A DNA stretch of 5,127 nt from CAYLPU01 sp964385635. GTDB taxonomy: Bacteria; Chloroflexota; Anaerolineae; B4-G1. Positions 5,070-5,127 of this stretch are shown here, piece by piece (position 1 is the stretch's first letter; every line of letters starts with the position of its first letter). The stretch spans positions 1-5,127 of the forward strand of contig CAYLPU010000171.1 of the NCBI GenBank assembly GCA_964385635.1. Reading direction: 5' to 3'. Both the position numbers and the translations under genes were made by a program. A model generated the notes under the pieces. The model was not told the DNA's origin. It worked only from the letters and a program-made list of their open reading frames with translations, and made no database searches.

Positions 5070-5127
5070 ATGCGCGTCAACCTAAGACAAATGGCCCACG
5101 AAAGAAGCCCAGCACGCTCGCCGACCA
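5070..5127 (+). CDS. Possible start of an unidentified gene (3' end outside window)
   Basis: An ATG at 5070 opens a frame of 19 codons (MRVNLRQMAHERSPARSPT) that runs to the window edge without a stop. AGGGGGTG at 5054-5061 lies eight bases upstream and fits a ribosome binding site. The G-run and the bases before the ATG can also form a 5-bp hairpin (5057-5061 with 5065-5069) that would cover that site. The residues are basic and not recognised, so no function is assigned. The frame is too short to separate a real gene from chance, and no clear promoter was seen in the 53 bases between the terminator and the ATG. Confidence 0.35.
   Translation, partial: MRVNLRQMAHERSPARSPT

Overview
The window reads as a piece of a GC-rich environmental bacterial genome. 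A TPR-repeat gene, a multi-PAS histidine kinase and a KdpE-like regulator together would fit Chloroflexota (Anaerolineae-like). That placement comes from remembered protein style, not from a marker gene, and is tentative.

Layout: (1) Bases 1-441 are the 3' end of a gene for a tetratricopeptide-like repeat protein that starts outside the window. (2) Bases 442-1038 carry no convincing gene. They hold a nested inverted-repeat element built on the word ACGGAT (504-654), a good sigma70-type promoter (715-743) and a short coiled-coil-coding scrap (about 931-1014). (3) Bases 1039-3756 encode a 905-residue membrane-anchored sensor kinase with four PAS-type domains and a complete HisKA/HATPase core. 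(4) Bases 3757-3871 are a short, extremely C- and G-rich spacer with hairpins and a potential G-quadruplex. (5) Bases 3872-4240 encode a single-domain CheY-like receiver. (6) Bases 4263-4955 encode an OmpR/PhoB-family response regulator of KdpE type. (7) A textbook rho-independent terminator (4985-5016) closes the unit. (8) A possible new gene begins at 5070 and runs off the window.

The three signalling genes lie on one strand with short gaps and one strong terminator, so they probably form one operon: one sensor, one stand-alone receiver and one DNA-binding regulator. The two receivers share an unusually similar first helix, the surface that docks on the kinase. This suggests that both accept phosphate from the same kinase (a branched pathway), or that the small receiver buffers the transcription factor. 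The signal is unknown. PAS domain 1 carries a Cys-x10-Cys-x2-Cys cluster that could bind a metal or cofactor.

No clearly new system is evident. The most interesting points are the G-quadruplex/hairpin spacer between sensor and regulators, the mosaic composition of the kinase gene with identical DNA at its PAS linkers, the cysteine PAS domain, the shared receiver helix and the ACGGAT repeat element.
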